Numbered from the stretch's first letter, positions 7,771 to 16,885 are shown. The stretch is DNA of 64,000 bases from Aminipila terrae (GCF_010120715.1 NZ_CP047591.1:3162001-3226000); one strand, 5' to 3'. Numbers and translations: made by a program. Notes: generated by a model from the sequence alone, not told the origin.

Positions 7771-7802
7771 TTTGAATAATAAAATTCAGGGAGTGAAGCT
7801 AC

Positions 7803-8065
7803 ATGAAGTATTTAAACGCAACTCTGGTTATCCCAGATACCCTGCTGGAAGAATTACAAAATTATATTCAGGGGGCTATTTATATATCCCAGTTAAAACG
7901 GAACAACGTAAAGGCTGGGGGGAGAACTCAGGGTATAGAAAAGAAATAGACATACGAAACAGAAAAATCATAAAGGCATATTCAGAAGGCGTTCCTATGG
8001 AGGAAATTGCAAATTTTTATTGCCTTTCAGTATATGCTATTCGAAAGATTATTTATCAAAAATAA
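7803..8065 (+). CDS. CD3324-family protein (frameshifted in this sequence)
   Basis: This is a small helix-turn-helix-like protein resembling the CD3324 family of clostridia, which is distantly related to Mor-type activators. The gene starts at ATG 7803 (MKYLNATLVIPDTLLEELQ) with GGGAGTG upstream. After the G run at 7871-7875 the frame must shift by one. Adding one G gives IQGGYLYIPVKTEQRKGWGENSGYRKEID, the conserved core of the family, and a total of 87 residues. The C-terminal part EEIANFYCLSVYAIRKIIY looks like the DNA-recognition helix-turn-helix. A frame open from 7772 is a shadow upstream of the break. A strongly folded leader precedes it. Confidence 0.8.
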
Positions 8066-8070
8066 AAGCC

Positions 8071-8099
8071 AAAAAGCTGCTGTTCAGGCAGCTTTTTAA
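8071..8099 (+). terminator. Terminator after the CD3324-family gene
   Basis: AAAAAGCTGC (8071-8080) pairs perfectly with GCAGCTTTTT (8088-8097) around a 7-base loop. Confidence 0.9.
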
Positions 8100-8199
8100 T
8101 TTATACAAAACACTTCAGAAATGTAGTGTATATTGAGAATGCAAGGATAATCTGATAAGATTCAGAGGAAAAGTTCATTATCAAAGCGAGGGAGTTTTT

Positions 8200-9536
8200 A
8201 TGGATAAAATGAGAGAAAAAGTTTTATGTGGATTTGCTGAAGCAGACATCACACCACTTATACCTGCTTCTTGTGAATTAGTAGGATTTAACAGATTCGA
8301 TGAAACGGCAAGGGGAATATTACACAGATTAAAATCTCAGATACTTATTTTAAAATCAGCCAGGGAAAATAGTTGTCTGATTACAATTGACAGCATTGGC
8401 TTTACTACTGAATTAACGGAATTGTTACGTGATGGCGTTGCAGATAAACTGAAAACAGAGCGGCAAAAGGTAATGGTATGCTTTTCGCATACTCATTCTG
8501 CACCCAATGCTGCAGCAAATGATAACGCATATTTCCGTTTTGTGAATGACAAAATATTAGGGATGGTTGATGAAGCATATGGGGATTTAACTCCTGTAAA
8601 GGCTGCATGGGGAATTGCCGAAAATAAAATAGGTATTAATCGCCGTGCAGGAGTTGACACAATGGATAACTGTATGGGTGTACTAAAAATTGCTGATGAA
8701 ATATCTAATAGGACAAAGATCCTTCTTCTTCATGTTACAGCACATGCAAATGTTCTTACCAGCGATAATTACCTTATATCGGCAGACTATTTTGGGGTTG
8801 CCCGGGAGTTGCTTGAAAAAGAGTATAGTTGTAAGGCCATGTTGGTTCAGGGGGCTGCTGGCAATGTTAAACCCAGATACCGTCAGCATAATGCTGATTT
8901 CCTGGAAATTCATCCCCTGGAAGCAGCAGAAATAAAAATGGATGAAAAAGAAACTAGAAAAATATTTGAAGAAAGTATGATGTCATTAGATAACATGGCC
9001 GGGAAATATTTACATCCGTAAATATGGTCTTTAACCAACTAGTACCAGAGCCCATTGATAAAATTACCATGCTTTCAGATTTTCACTACTTTCATGCTGA
9101 TGTTCCTGGGATGGAGTACGCTGCAAAAATTGCTACTGAAGCCAGAAAAGAGGCAGGAATAGATGGGAAAGAGTGGCTTAAAGAGGTAAAAAGACTCAAT
9201 GATGAAAAAATAAGTATTCAGTCAGTTAAAAAAGAAATCCAGTATTTTTTTATCAACAACGGATGCATATGCGGTATTTCAGATGAGCCTATGTGTGAAA
9301 TAGCTCTGGATATTCGAAGCAAAGCAAAGAATCAATACATATTTTTTGGAGGATATATGAATGGCTATGAAGGTTATTTAGCCAGTGCTGAAGAATATGA
9401 TAAGGGTGGTTATGAAGTATTATGGTCAAATTTAATTTATTTTAAGTATTTTAACAGGGTGATGTCCTTTAACAGAGATACGGCAGGTAGATTAGCGGAT
9501 ATAACAGCCCAAAAGTGCAAAAGATTATTGAAGTAA
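8200..9536 (+). CDS. Neutral/alkaline ceramidase-like hydrolase, apparently cytosolic (frameshifted)
   Basis: The protein belongs to the neutral ceramidase N-terminal domain superfamily. It shows VLCGFAEADITP at the start, the metal-site motif CFSHTHSAPN, a second histidine region HVTAHANVL and QGAAGNVKPRY. The frame stops at 9019. Adding one A to the AAA at 9004-9006 reads AGKIFTSVNMVFNQLVPEPID and joins the C-terminal half, ending at 9536 (about 445 residues). There is no signal peptide, unlike secreted ceramidases. Many clostridial members of this group have no proven substrate, so ceramide hydrolysis is not claimed. GGGAG precedes the ATG. Confidence 0.78.
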
Positions 9537-9552
9537 GAATAGATGATTTATC

Positions 9553-9581
9553 TTGACAAGAAGTAATTAGGAAGGTAGTAT
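9553..9581 (+). promoter_or_regulatory. Sigma-A promoter of the LysR gene
   Basis: TTGACA at 9553-9558 and TAGTAT at 9576-9581 are separated by 17 bp. The start codon is 44 bases downstream of the -10 box. Confidence 0.7.
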
Positions 9582-9624
9582 CATATAAAACATATAGAAA
9601 TACTATGCAAAGGTGGGTGTGACT

Positions 9625-10533
9625 ATGACACTTCAACAAATGAAATATGCAATTGAAATAGCGGACAAGGGTTCAATCAATCTTGCGGCAAAGTCATTAT
9701 TTATTTCACAACCAAGTTTATCCGGGACTATTAAAGAACTTGAGGATGAAATAGGTATAGAAATTTTCAGCCGTACAAACAGAGGCATTACTATAACTCC
9801 AGAAGGAAGCGAGTTTCTGGGCTATGCAAGGCAGGTAGTACAGCAATATAATTTAATGGAAGAGCAATATATAGAAAAGAAGGTCAGAAAAAAGTATTTT
9901 AGTGTTTCTACCCAACATTACTCCTTTGCAGTCAAGGCTTTTGTAGAGATGGTTAAACAATTTGGAATGGATGAGTATGAATTTGCAGTTCATGAGACTA
10001 AAACATATGAAGTAATTGAAGATGTAAGGTCTTTTAAAAGTGATCTGGGGATACTTTATCTGGACAAATTTAATGAAAAGGTAATGACTAAAATTTTAAA
10101 TGAAAATTCATTAGAATTTATAGAACTGTTCCCCTGTGACACCTACGTTTATTTATGGAAAGGACATCCTTTAGCTGATCAATCAATAATCAGTATGGAA
10201 GAGTTGGAAGAATATCCATGTTTATCGTTTGAACAGGGAAAGAACAACTCCTTTTATTTTGCAGAAGAAGTTTTAAGCACCTATGAGTACAAAAGAATCA
10301 TTAAAGCTAATGACAGAGCTACCATGCTGAATCTTATGGTTGGGTTGAATGGCTATACCCTGTGCTCCGGAATTATCTGCCAGGAACTGAACGGAAGTGA
10401 TTATCAGGCGGTAAAATTAGATTCAGATGAAGTAATGCATATAGGTTATATAAAGCACAAAAGGATTCCCTTAAGCATAGAAGGCACAAAATATCTGGAG
10501 GAACTAGTAAAATATAGAGAATTAGTGCTATAA
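9625..10533 (+). CDS. LysR-family transcriptional regulator
   Basis: This 302-residue regulator has an N-terminal LysR helix-turn-helix (MTLQQMKYAIEIADKGSINLAAKSLFISQPSLSGTIKELEDEIG, EIFSRTNRGITITPEG) and a C-terminal periplasmic-binding-like effector domain. The ATG at 9625 has AAGGTGGG eight bases upstream; the in-frame GTG at 9613 lies within that site. It stands directly before O-acetylhomoserine sulfhydrylase, with a symmetric repeat between the two. A CysR/CmbR-like role in sulfur amino-acid control is therefore plausible. The inducer, for example O-acetylserine or O-acetylhomoserine, is only a guess from known relatives. Confidence 0.9.
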   Translation: MTLQQMKYAIEIADKGSINLAAKSLFISQPSLSGTIKELEDEIGIEIFSRTNRGITITPEGSEFLGYARQVVQQYNLMEEQYIEKKVRKKYFSVSTQHYSFAVKAFVEMVKQFGMDEYEFAVHETKTYEVIEDVRSFKSDLGILYLDKFNEKVMTKILNENSLEFIELFPCDTYVYLWKGHPLADQSIISMEELEEYPCLSFEQGKNNSFYFAEEVLSTYEYKRIIKANDRATMLNLMVGLNGYTLCSGIICQELNGSDYQAVKLDSDEVMHIGYIKHKRIPLSIEGTKYLEELVKYRELVL

Positions 10534-10548
10534 ACATTAATTTATTCA

Positions 10549-10584
10549 GGAAGTAGCTGTAAATGAGCAGCCACTTCTTTTTTT
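10549..10584 (+). terminator. Terminator after lysR
   Basis: GAAGTAGCTG pairs with CAGCCACTTC, with one mismatch, followed by TTTTTTT. Confidence 0.75.
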
Positions 10585-10608
10585 GCAAAAAACTGGATGC
10601 TTGAAATG

Positions 10609-10645
10609 CTATAAGTTTAGCTTATAACAGGCTGTATGTTATAAG
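10609..10645. promoter_or_regulatory. LysR-type operator upstream of O-acetylhomoserine sulfhydrylase
   Basis: CTTATAAC (10621-10628) and GTTATAAG (10638-10645) form a perfect 8-bp inverted repeat with a 9-bp spacer. A further half site CTATAAG lies at 10609-10615. Together they resemble the recognition plus activation sites of LysR proteins. Binding by the adjacent regulator is inferred. Confidence 0.55.
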
Positions 10646-10748
10646 TATTAACACATTTGAGACAGGTGGAATATAATCATAACCAGAAAAGGCGTTGGAA
10701 AAAACAATGATTCTTTATATAAATGATTTTAAAAGTGAGGTAATAATT

Positions 10749-12055
10749 ATGAGCAAGAAAACAAGAGAAAATAGAAATTTTAAGTTTGAGACATTACAAC
10801 TGCATGTAGGACAGGAAAATGCAGACCCGGTAACAGATGCAAGGGCAGTTCCCATTTATCAGACCTCTTCTTATGTATTCCATAACAGTGATCATGCAGC
10901 AGCCAGGTTTGGACTGACAGATGCAGGAAACATTTATGGCAGACTGACAAACCCTACGGAAGATATATTTGAAAAAAGAATAGCTGCCTTGGAAGGCGGC
11001 GTTGCAGCACTGGCAGTAGCATCCGGGGCAGCAGCAATTACATATGCCATTGAAAATATTGCAACGCTGGGGATCATGTGGTAGCTGCTAAAAATATATA
11101 TGGTGGTACATTTAATTTCCTGGAACATACGATTAAGCAGTATGGGGTTGAAACAACTTTTGTAAATCCGTTCAATTATGAAGAGATTGATAAGGCAATT
11201 CAGGAAAATACAAAACTGGTATTCATTGAAACTCTTGGAAATCCAAATTCAGATGTGGTTGACATTGAAAGGATAGCGGGGATTGCACACGCCCATAAGA
11301 TTCCGCTTATTGTGGACAATACCTTTGCAACACCATATCTGGTCAGGCCTATTGAGTATGGAGCTGATATTGTTGTTCATTCAGCAACTAAATTCATTGG
11401 TGGACATGGAACTACAATCGGTGGTGTCATTGTTGACAGTGGAAAGTTCGATTGGGAAGCCAGTGGTAAGTTCGCTTCACTGACGGAACCCAATCCGAGC
11501 TATCACGGAATCAGCTTTACAAAAGCTGTGGGTCCTGCTGCATATGTTACAAAAATCCGTGCTATTCTTTTAAGAGATACAGGAGCAACCCTTTCACCTT
11601 TTCATGCATTTTTCTTCCTTCAGGGACTTGAAACTTTATCGTTGAGAGTTGAGAGACACGTTGAAAATGCCTTGAAAGTTGTAGAATACCTTAACCATCA
11701 TCCCCAGGTGGAAAAAGTTCATCATCCGTCCGTAACAGATGATTTAGAACAAAAAGAACTATATACAAAATATTTCTCAAAGGGTGGCGGTTCTATCTTT
11801 ACCTTTGAAATAAAGGGGGATGCGCAAAAGGCAAAAGACTTCATAGACCAGCTTGAACTATTTTCGCTACTTGCAAATGTTGCAGATGTGAAATCTCTTG
11901 TTATACACCCTGCATCAACAACTCATTCTCAGATGACAGAGGAAGAACTTCTGGGTTCTGGAATCAAATCCAATACCATTCGTGTTTCCATAGGAACAGA
12001 AAATATTGAAGACATCATTGAAGATCTGGATGAAGCATTTAAAGCAGTACAGTAA
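10749..12055 (+). CDS. metY: O-acetylhomoserine sulfhydrylase (frameshifted in this sequence)
   Basis: This PLP enzyme makes homocysteine from O-acetylhomoserine and sulfide. N-terminal hallmarks are FETLQLHVGQ, ARAVPIYQTSSYVF, YGRLTNPTEDIFEKRIAALEGG and SGAAAITYAI. The frame breaks at the G run 11069-11072. One added G gives ATLGDHVVAAKNIYGGTFN and continues to HSATKFIGGHGT, which carries the PLP-binding lysine, and a stop at 12055 (435 residues, normal length). The ATG at 10749 with GTGAGG upstream replaces an earlier in-frame ATG at 10695. The preceding LysR gene and operator-like repeat suggest control by sulfur status. No SAM riboswitch or T-box is visible. Confidence 0.9.
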
Positions 12056-12073
12056 ACTACATAACTATGGCAG

Positions 12074-12106
12074 AAAAACTCATATCAGAAAAAGGTATGG
12101 GTTTTT
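12074..12106 (+). terminator. Probable terminator after metY
   Basis: AAAAACTCATA (12074-12084) pairs with TATGGGTTTTT (12096-12106) with one G-T wobble. Confidence 0.6.
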
Positions 12107-12189
12107 ATATTATCAGGAAAAACAAAGAGTATTATAAATGGTGTCATGAATGACATAATTCATCATAGGATTACTTAGAGGTGATGAAG

Positions 12190-12876
12190 TTGGATGCAAA
12201 CATTATATATGTTAAAAATTATGTGATTCAGGATGAATTGAAATATAATGGGGAAACTGTGGTAACTTATAAAATAGAGTATCCCCAATTTTGTTGGTCA
12301 AATTATAAAAAGTCATTGAATACCATTAACAAGTTTTATTATAATAAAGCTAAGGAATTTCAGAGATTTTATACAAAAGAACTTTATAAGCCGGCAGTTG
12401 AACAATATATATATTCAATAGAAAATGGTTTCCCTGTCCGGGTTTACGAAGGGCTGGCAGTATATCAGATAACTTATAACATGGCTTGCATAATAAGTCT
12501 TTTCTATGATAATTACATTTATTTAGGCGGTGCCCACGGAAGCACCATCAGAACTTCGGAAACATGGAATCTGCAGAAAAACAGCATGATTAAACTTGGT
12601 GAACTTATGGAATGTCCTACAGATTACAAAGGTTTCATCCTGAAAGCTATAAATGATGAAATAAAAAAAGACACTAGTATCTATTTTGATGACTATGAAG
12701 AACTCGCAGAAAAAAACTTTAACAGTAACAACTTTTATTGTATACCAAAAGGAATCGTGATTTATTATCAGCAGTATGACATAGCTCCTTATTCCAGCGG
12801 GATAAGAGAATTTCTCATTCTTTATAATGACTGTGTAATAAACCCGTATAAAAAATGTTTATTTCTATGTGATTGA
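12190..12876 (+). CDS. DUF3298-like protein of unknown function
   Basis: A protein of about 228 residues. Its middle part (YIYLGGAHGSTIRTSETWNL ... FYCIPKGIVIYYQQYDIAPYSSG) matches the DUF3298 fold seen in RsiV-type proteins, whose extracellular part binds lysozyme. Here there is no signal peptide or membrane anchor, so it appears to be a free cytosolic domain. The start is uncertain. The site GAGGTGAT at 12178-12185 best serves the TTG at 12190, while the ATG at 12184 lies inside the site. The unusual C-terminus (NPYKKCLFLCD) may be natural. No function is assigned. Confidence 0.65.
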   Translation: MDANIIYVKNYVIQDELKYNGETVVTYKIEYPQFCWSNYKKSLNTINKFYYNKAKEFQRFYTKELYKPAVEQYIYSIENGFPVRVYEGLAVYQITYNMACIISLFYDNYIYLGGAHGSTIRTSETWNLQKNSMIKLGELMECPTDYKGFILKAINDEIKKDTSIYFDDYEELAEKNFNSNNFYCIPKGIVIYYQQYDIAPYSSGIREFLILYNDCVINPYKKCLFLCD

Positions 12877-12927
12877 TTTTATTATTAAAAGGATAAATTT
12901 ATATGATAAACAAATGAGGAGGAAAAA

Positions 12928-13680
12928 ATGGACATTATTACGATCACCAAAGATAATCTGGAACAGGAGCATATTTGTTGTGCCCTCTCAGGTAACAAGG
13001 ATTGTCAGGTTGCTTCAAAGAAGGCGTGGATGCGGGAACGATTTGATGATGGACTCGTATTTAAAAAAGGCAATGTACGGGGAAAATGTTTTATTGAATA
13101 TATACCCGCAGAAAATGCCTGGGTTCCTATTAAAGCAGAGGGTTATATGTTCATAAACTGTTTCTGGGTATCTGGCCAGCTTAAGGGCCAGGGAAATGCC
13201 AATCTGCTGCTTCAGGCGTGTATAGAGGACAGCAGGCAAAAGGGGAAAAAAGGATTGGTTATTCTATCTTCCACAAAAAAACGACCATTTCTTTCAGATC
13301 CAGAATTTTTGCGTTATAAAGGATTTAAAGAAGCAGATACTGCAGCTCCTTATTTTGAATTGTTATATTTACCTTTTGATGAAGAAGCTTTAATGCCTGG
13401 TTTTAAGGAGCATGTAAAAATACCAGAGACAGAGGATGCAGGATTTGTACTGTATTATACCCATCAATGCCCCTTTACAGCTAAGTATGTTCCTTTGATA
13501 GAAAATATTGCAAAGGGAAGAAGTGTTGAATTCAAATCAATCTTTATTGAAACAAGAGAACAGGCACAGAATGCGCCCACTCCATTTACTACATACAGCT
13601 TATTTTACAGGGGCAGATTTTTAACAAATGAAATATTATCAGAAAAAAAGTTTGAAAAAATTATAGATGAAATGAAATAA
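12928..13680 (+). CDS. GNAT acetyltransferase with C-terminal YoaP domain
   Basis: This 250-residue protein has two parts. The N-terminal half is a GNAT fold (YMFINCFWVSGQLKGQGNANLLLQACIEDSRQKGKKG, the acetyl-CoA loop being QLKGQGNA). The C-terminal part is a YoaP-like domain (VLYYTHQCPFTAKYVPLIENIA, then FTTYSLFYRGRFLTNEILSEKKFEKII), which resembles a thioredoxin-like fold. GGAGGAAAAA lies before the ATG. The substrate is unknown; such proteins are common in clostridia. The next gene is a peroxiredoxin 52 bases downstream, possibly in the same transcript. Confidence 0.82.
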   Translation: MDIITITKDNLEQEHICCALSGNKDCQVASKKAWMRERFDDGLVFKKGNVRGKCFIEYIPAENAWVPIKAEGYMFINCFWVSGQLKGQGNANLLLQACIEDSRQKGKKGLVILSSTKKRPFLSDPEFLRYKGFKEADTAAPYFELLYLPFDEEALMPGFKEHVKIPETEDAGFVLYYTHQCPFTAKYVPLIENIAKGRSVEFKSIFIETREQAQNAPTPFTTYSLFYRGRFLTNEILSEKKFEKIIDEMK

Positions 13681-13732
13681 GTTAAAACAAGGGACAAGCT
13701 AATTTATAAGTGATGAAAGGAGACTAAATGTT

Positions 13733-14194
13733 ATGTTAGAAGTAGGGAAAAAGGCACCAGATTTTAATTTACGTGATAAGGGCGGAAAAGAAGTTTCATT
13801 AAAGGACTTTAAAGGGAAAAAGGTGGTTCTGTATTTTTATTCTAAAGATAATACTGCAGGATGCACAAAACAGGCTTGTGGATTTGCAGAACTATATCCC
13901 CATTTTCAGGAAAAGGGAGCAGAGGTTATTGGAATAAGTAAGGATTCCCAGGAATCTCACCTGAAGTTTGCGGAAAAATATCAGCTTCCGTTTATATTAC
14001 TTTCAGATCCGGAATTACAGGCAATAAAAGCTTATGATGTATGGCATGAAAAGAATAACTATGGAAAAACATCCATGGGCGTAGTGAGAACTACCTATAT
14101 AATTAGTGAAGAAGGCGTGATAGAAAAAGCTTTTACAAAGGTTAAAGCAGCAGAAAACCCCGAAAAGATGCTGAGTCAACTGGTGTCTTCTTAG
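13733..14194 (+). CDS. bcp: Thiol peroxidase of the BCP/PrxQ type
   Basis: This 153-residue atypical peroxiredoxin reduces hydroperoxides using thioredoxin. The peroxidatic Cys44 and resolving Cys49 are both present in NTAGCTKQACGF, as in the PrxQ subgroup. Other family marks are APDFNLRDKGGKEVSLKDFKGK, VIGISKDSQESHLKFAEKY and GVVRTTYII. AAAGGAG is upstream; the earlier ATG at 13728 meets a stop after three codons and is not used. It supports oxidative-stress defence in an anaerobe. Confidence 0.94.
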   Translation: MLEVGKKAPDFNLRDKGGKEVSLKDFKGKKVVLYFYSKDNTAGCTKQACGFAELYPHFQEKGAEVIGISKDSQESHLKFAEKYQLPFILLSDPELQAIKAYDVWHEKNNYGKTSMGVVRTTYIISEEGVIEKAFTKVKAAENPEKMLSQLVSS

Positions 14195-14423
14195 TTTGAT
14201 ATTGAAAGATTAATATATGAAAAAAGGAATAGATATAATCGGCACAACTAACTATACAATTGGTACATCTAAAATAAAATGTCTCTAAGAAATTACATTT
14301 TTTGCAGTAAAACGAGGTTTTGTGACAGAAAAATTCAAAATTTTTCTATAAAATACAAAAAATATGGGAAAAAATAGAACTTAGGTATATAATGATTGAT
14401 ATTTGCTTTATTTTGGATGAGAG

Positions 14424-15602
14424 GTGCTACAGATTACCAATATGAACTATATATATAGTATATATAATTTTTTTCATAGAATTTTTCTGAAAAAAACCAC
14501 GGAAGAGTTTAATAAAAAGAAGTTTATGCATAATAACTTATGTATATTAGCTCTATCTTCTTACTTAACTTTCGAGCAATCGTATTATGGATTTTATACA
14601 GCAAAATATGGGGAAATGCTATATAAGATTTATTTTGGTACGGCGCTTATAATGTTATTATATGCTTTATTAAGTGGATATTTTCAAATTAAAAAAGTAA
14701 AAAAAATAACAGTACTTCATAAAATATATGAAATCAGTTTTGGGGGCTTTGGTTTTGCTGTTGCCATATCAAGGGCTTTACTTCTTCAAAACAGTGTTTT
14801 TGCCATACCTACAATTTATATTGCTGTTATTTATGGATTTGCAGTATTCTTTTATTTTTCTCCTGTCATAAGCTTATGTATGTATAGTATAACTTGTATT
14901 TCAATCACAGTTTTATTCCCTGTATTTCATCATGACCTGGTTCAACTGACCTTTGCACAGGATATATTATCCAATAATATTATTGCCTGGATTGCCTGTG
15001 TGATTAATTATCAGCGATATGCAAAGGAATATGAATCCCAGCGTATGATTTGTGATAAAAATGAACGGCTTCAGGCTAAAACCAGTAAAATTGAAAAGAC
15101 AAACCAGGTATTACAATATATTTCAAATGTGGATGCATTGACAAATATTTATAATCGCAGAAAGTTAAATGAAATTCTGGAAACCGAATATGACAGATGT
15201 AAAATGCTCAGTAAAAATATTGCTTTAATATTGATGGACGTTGACTTGTTTAAATCTATTAATGACACTTATGGTCACAATGACGGAGACAGGGTCCTTG
15301 CCCAGTTAGGGCAAATCCTTAAAAACAACGTAGGAAAAAGTGATAAAGTGGGAAGATGGGGTGGCGAAGAATTCTTGATTATCTGCCCTGAAACAGATAT
15401 TGAAGATGCATTTAATCTGGCAGAAAGAATAAGAAAAATCATTCAGAATTCCGAATTCAGACTGGGACGAAACATAACCTGCAGTTTTGGTGTAACTGAG
15501 AAAAAAGAACCAGACACCATTAATGATTTAATGCTTCGAGCAGATAAAGGACTTTATAAAGCCAAAGAAGGAGGAAGAAACAGAGTAGAGCAGGAGAAAT
15601 AA
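14424..15602 (+). CDS. Membrane-bound diguanylate cyclase (GGDEF)
   Basis: This 392-residue enzyme makes cyclic di-GMP. The N-terminal half has about six hydrophobic helices. A short helical linker (about residues 205-230) leads to the GGDEF domain starting at DALTNIYNRRKL. Its active loop is RWGGEEF at about 311-317, and LMDVDLFKSINDTYGH is intact, so it should be active. The inhibitory I-site is not visible: the expected RxxD reads GKSD. The start is uncertain, either GTG 14424 (GGATGAG upstream) or ATG 14442. An HD-GYP phosphodiesterase is encoded 11 kb away. Confidence 0.9.
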   Translation: MLQITNMNYIYSIYNFFHRIFLKKTTEEFNKKKFMHNNLCILALSSYLTFEQSYYGFYTAKYGEMLYKIYFGTALIMLLYALLSGYFQIKKVKKITVLHKIYEISFGGFGFAVAISRALLLQNSVFAIPTIYIAVIYGFAVFFYFSPVISLCMYSITCISITVLFPVFHHDLVQLTFAQDILSNNIIAWIACVINYQRYAKEYESQRMICDKNERLQAKTSKIEKTNQVLQYISNVDALTNIYNRRKLNEILETEYDRCKMLSKNIALILMDVDLFKSINDTYGHNDGDRVLAQLGQILKNNVGKSDKVGRWGGEEFLIICPETDIEDAFNLAERIRKIIQNSEFRLGRNITCSFGVTEKKEPDTINDLMLRADKGLYKAKEGGRNRVEQEK

Positions 15603-15607
15603 ATTAC

Positions 15608-15759
15608 TTGACGTAGTTCACAAATTAGTTAGAATATAATTGCGAAGATAAAAACACAGTTCCGGTTGGTAGTCCGGACGCAGCATGCATATGCTGTCAG
15701 TAACCTGCCTCCTTTGGTTGTCCGTTCTTTGTGAATTTAAATTTAAAGGAGGATTTAGA
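15608..15759 (+). promoter_or_regulatory. yjdF-motif (azaaromatic) riboswitch and promoter
   Basis: A promoter-like TTGACG (15608) with TAGAAT (15630) precedes a folded leader. The leader shows the CAGTTCCGGTTGGTAGTCCGG segment start (about 15657), a hairpin CAGCAT/ATGCTG (15682-15697) and CCTCCTTT at 15709-15716. The last is exactly complementary to the ribosome site AAAGGAGG at 15745-15752. A leader of this kind directly before yjdF is the known yjdF RNA motif, which binds azaaromatic compounds. Sequestering the ribosome site would give translational control. Confidence 0.8.
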
Positions 15760-16182
15760 ATGGACAACAGCATTGTTTCTAAATTTACTGTATTTTTTGA
15801 AGAACCCTTCTGGGTAGGAATTTTCGAACGTCATGCAGGGGCAAAATATGAAGTTTGTAAAGTAATATTCGGACCGGAGCCAAAAGATTATACAGTCTAT
15901 GATTTTATGGTTAAAAATCAGAAGCATTTAAAGTTCAGTCCAGGAGTTGAAGCAGACAGAACGGACAAAAACTGTACCAATCCAAAACGTATGCAGCGTG
16001 AAATTAAAAAACAGGTTGCAAATGCAGGAATCGGGACAAAAGCACAGCAGGCTTTGAAACTTCAACATGATCAAACAAAGACAGAAAGAAAAATCCGTAG
16101 TAAGGAAATGAAAGAAGCGGAAAAGGAAAGAATGTTTCAAATGAAGCAACAAAAAAGAAAAGAGAAACACAGGGGGCATTAA
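15760..16182 (+). CDS. yjdF: YjdF-family protein (DUF2992)
   Basis: This 140-residue protein of unknown biochemical role has the YjdF hallmarks SKFTVFFEEPFWVGIFE, KYEVCKVIFGPEPKDYTVYDF, and NPKRMQREIKKQVANAGIGTKAQQALKLQ. It ends in a highly charged Lys/Glu-rich helix. The start at 15760 follows AAAGGAGG; an upstream in-frame ATG at 15685 lies inside the leader RNA and is rejected. The gene is controlled by an azaaromatic-sensing riboswitch in other Firmicutes, which suggests a part in tolerance to such compounds. That role is inferred from context. Confidence 0.9.
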   Translation: MDNSIVSKFTVFFEEPFWVGIFERHAGAKYEVCKVIFGPEPKDYTVYDFMVKNQKHLKFSPGVEADRTDKNCTNPKRMQREIKKQVANAGIGTKAQQALKLQHDQTKTERKIRSKEMKEAEKERMFQMKQQKRKEKHRGH

Positions 16183-16201
16183 AAGAACAGGGGAGAGATT
16201 A

Positions 16202-16744
16202 ATGATGAAAAAAATTGCAATCTTTATGATGGTTATAGTGATGGCGGGGGTTTTGATTTCAGGATGCGGTAAGGACAAAGCAGTAAGTCAGCGGGCACCT
16301 GAAAAGCATGATTATTATAAGATTTCCAATGATTCAGAAGGAAATCTGGCCGCTTTATTTTTCCTTGGATCTGATAAAGAGGAGATTGAAAAGAAAGCAA
16401 AAGAACTGATGGATCAATATGATGTGTCTGAAGAAGAAGCAAAAAAAACAGGGTATGAAATGGTTAACGTAGATAATGGCAGCGAATGGTATTTAGTGGT
16501 ACCCAAATATGAAGGCTCCACCATCCAGATTGATTCAGTGAAATTAACCGAACAGGGAAATTTAGAAACGGACAAAGAGCTGTTAACTACAGATAAACCA
16601 GTGGTATTACAATGCAATATAAGTGACATTGCTCCATCTTCACAGGTAACTGTGACATTGAAGGATAAGAAGGTTGTATTTAATCCGGCCATCAGCTTAA
16701 AAGACGGGAAAATAGTTAAATTCAAAGGTGTTTATACAGAATAA
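16202..16744 (+). CDS. Small lipoprotein of unknown function
   Basis: A 180-residue protein with a lipoprotein signal (MMKKIAIFMMVIVMAGVLISGC, lipobox Cys22), so it is anchored outside the membrane. The mature part has a charged helical stretch (DKEEIEKKAKELMDQYDVSEEEAKK) followed by a beta-rich region with no recognisable domain. GGGGAGAG stands before tandem ATG codons at 16202 and 16205. It lies 19 bases after yjdF, so co-transcription is possible. I do not recognise the family. Confidence 0.75.
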   Translation: MMKKIAIFMMVIVMAGVLISGCGKDKAVSQRAPEKHDYYKISNDSEGNLAALFFLGSDKEEIEKKAKELMDQYDVSEEEAKKTGYEMVNVDNGSEWYLVVPKYEGSTIQIDSVKLTEQGNLETDKELLTTDKPVVLQCNISDIAPSSQVTVTLKDKKVVFNPAISLKDGKIVKFKGVYTE

Positions 16745-16748
16745 ATGC

Positions 16749-16777
16749 AGAAGGGGTTGCTTAGCAGCCCTTTTTTT
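16749..16777 (+). terminator. Terminator after the yjdF/lipoprotein unit
   Basis: GGGTTGC pairs with GCAGCCC around TTA and is followed by TTTTTTT. Confidence 0.85.
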
Positions 16778-16885
16778 ATAATGTTATTAATTTGTAATTT
16801 GATTTTAAAGTGGCAAGGGTTGCATATTATGGTATAATTATTTGGAAAGACAAAGTTATTATGACATAATATGGGGGAAAATTGA

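Noticed and set aside
7772..7802. Start of the CD3324 gene at 7772
   Set aside because: That frame only becomes coding after the lost G at 7871-7875. The true start is the ATG at 7803 with GGGAGTG.
10534..10748. SAM riboswitch or T-box before metY
   Set aside because: No S-box stems, no T-box motif and no terminator/antiterminator pair. The inverted repeat looks like a protein site.
12869..13156. A 95-codon frame overlapping the GNAT-YoaP start
   Set aside because: It lacks a ribosome site and lies on top of a gene with clear family motifs.
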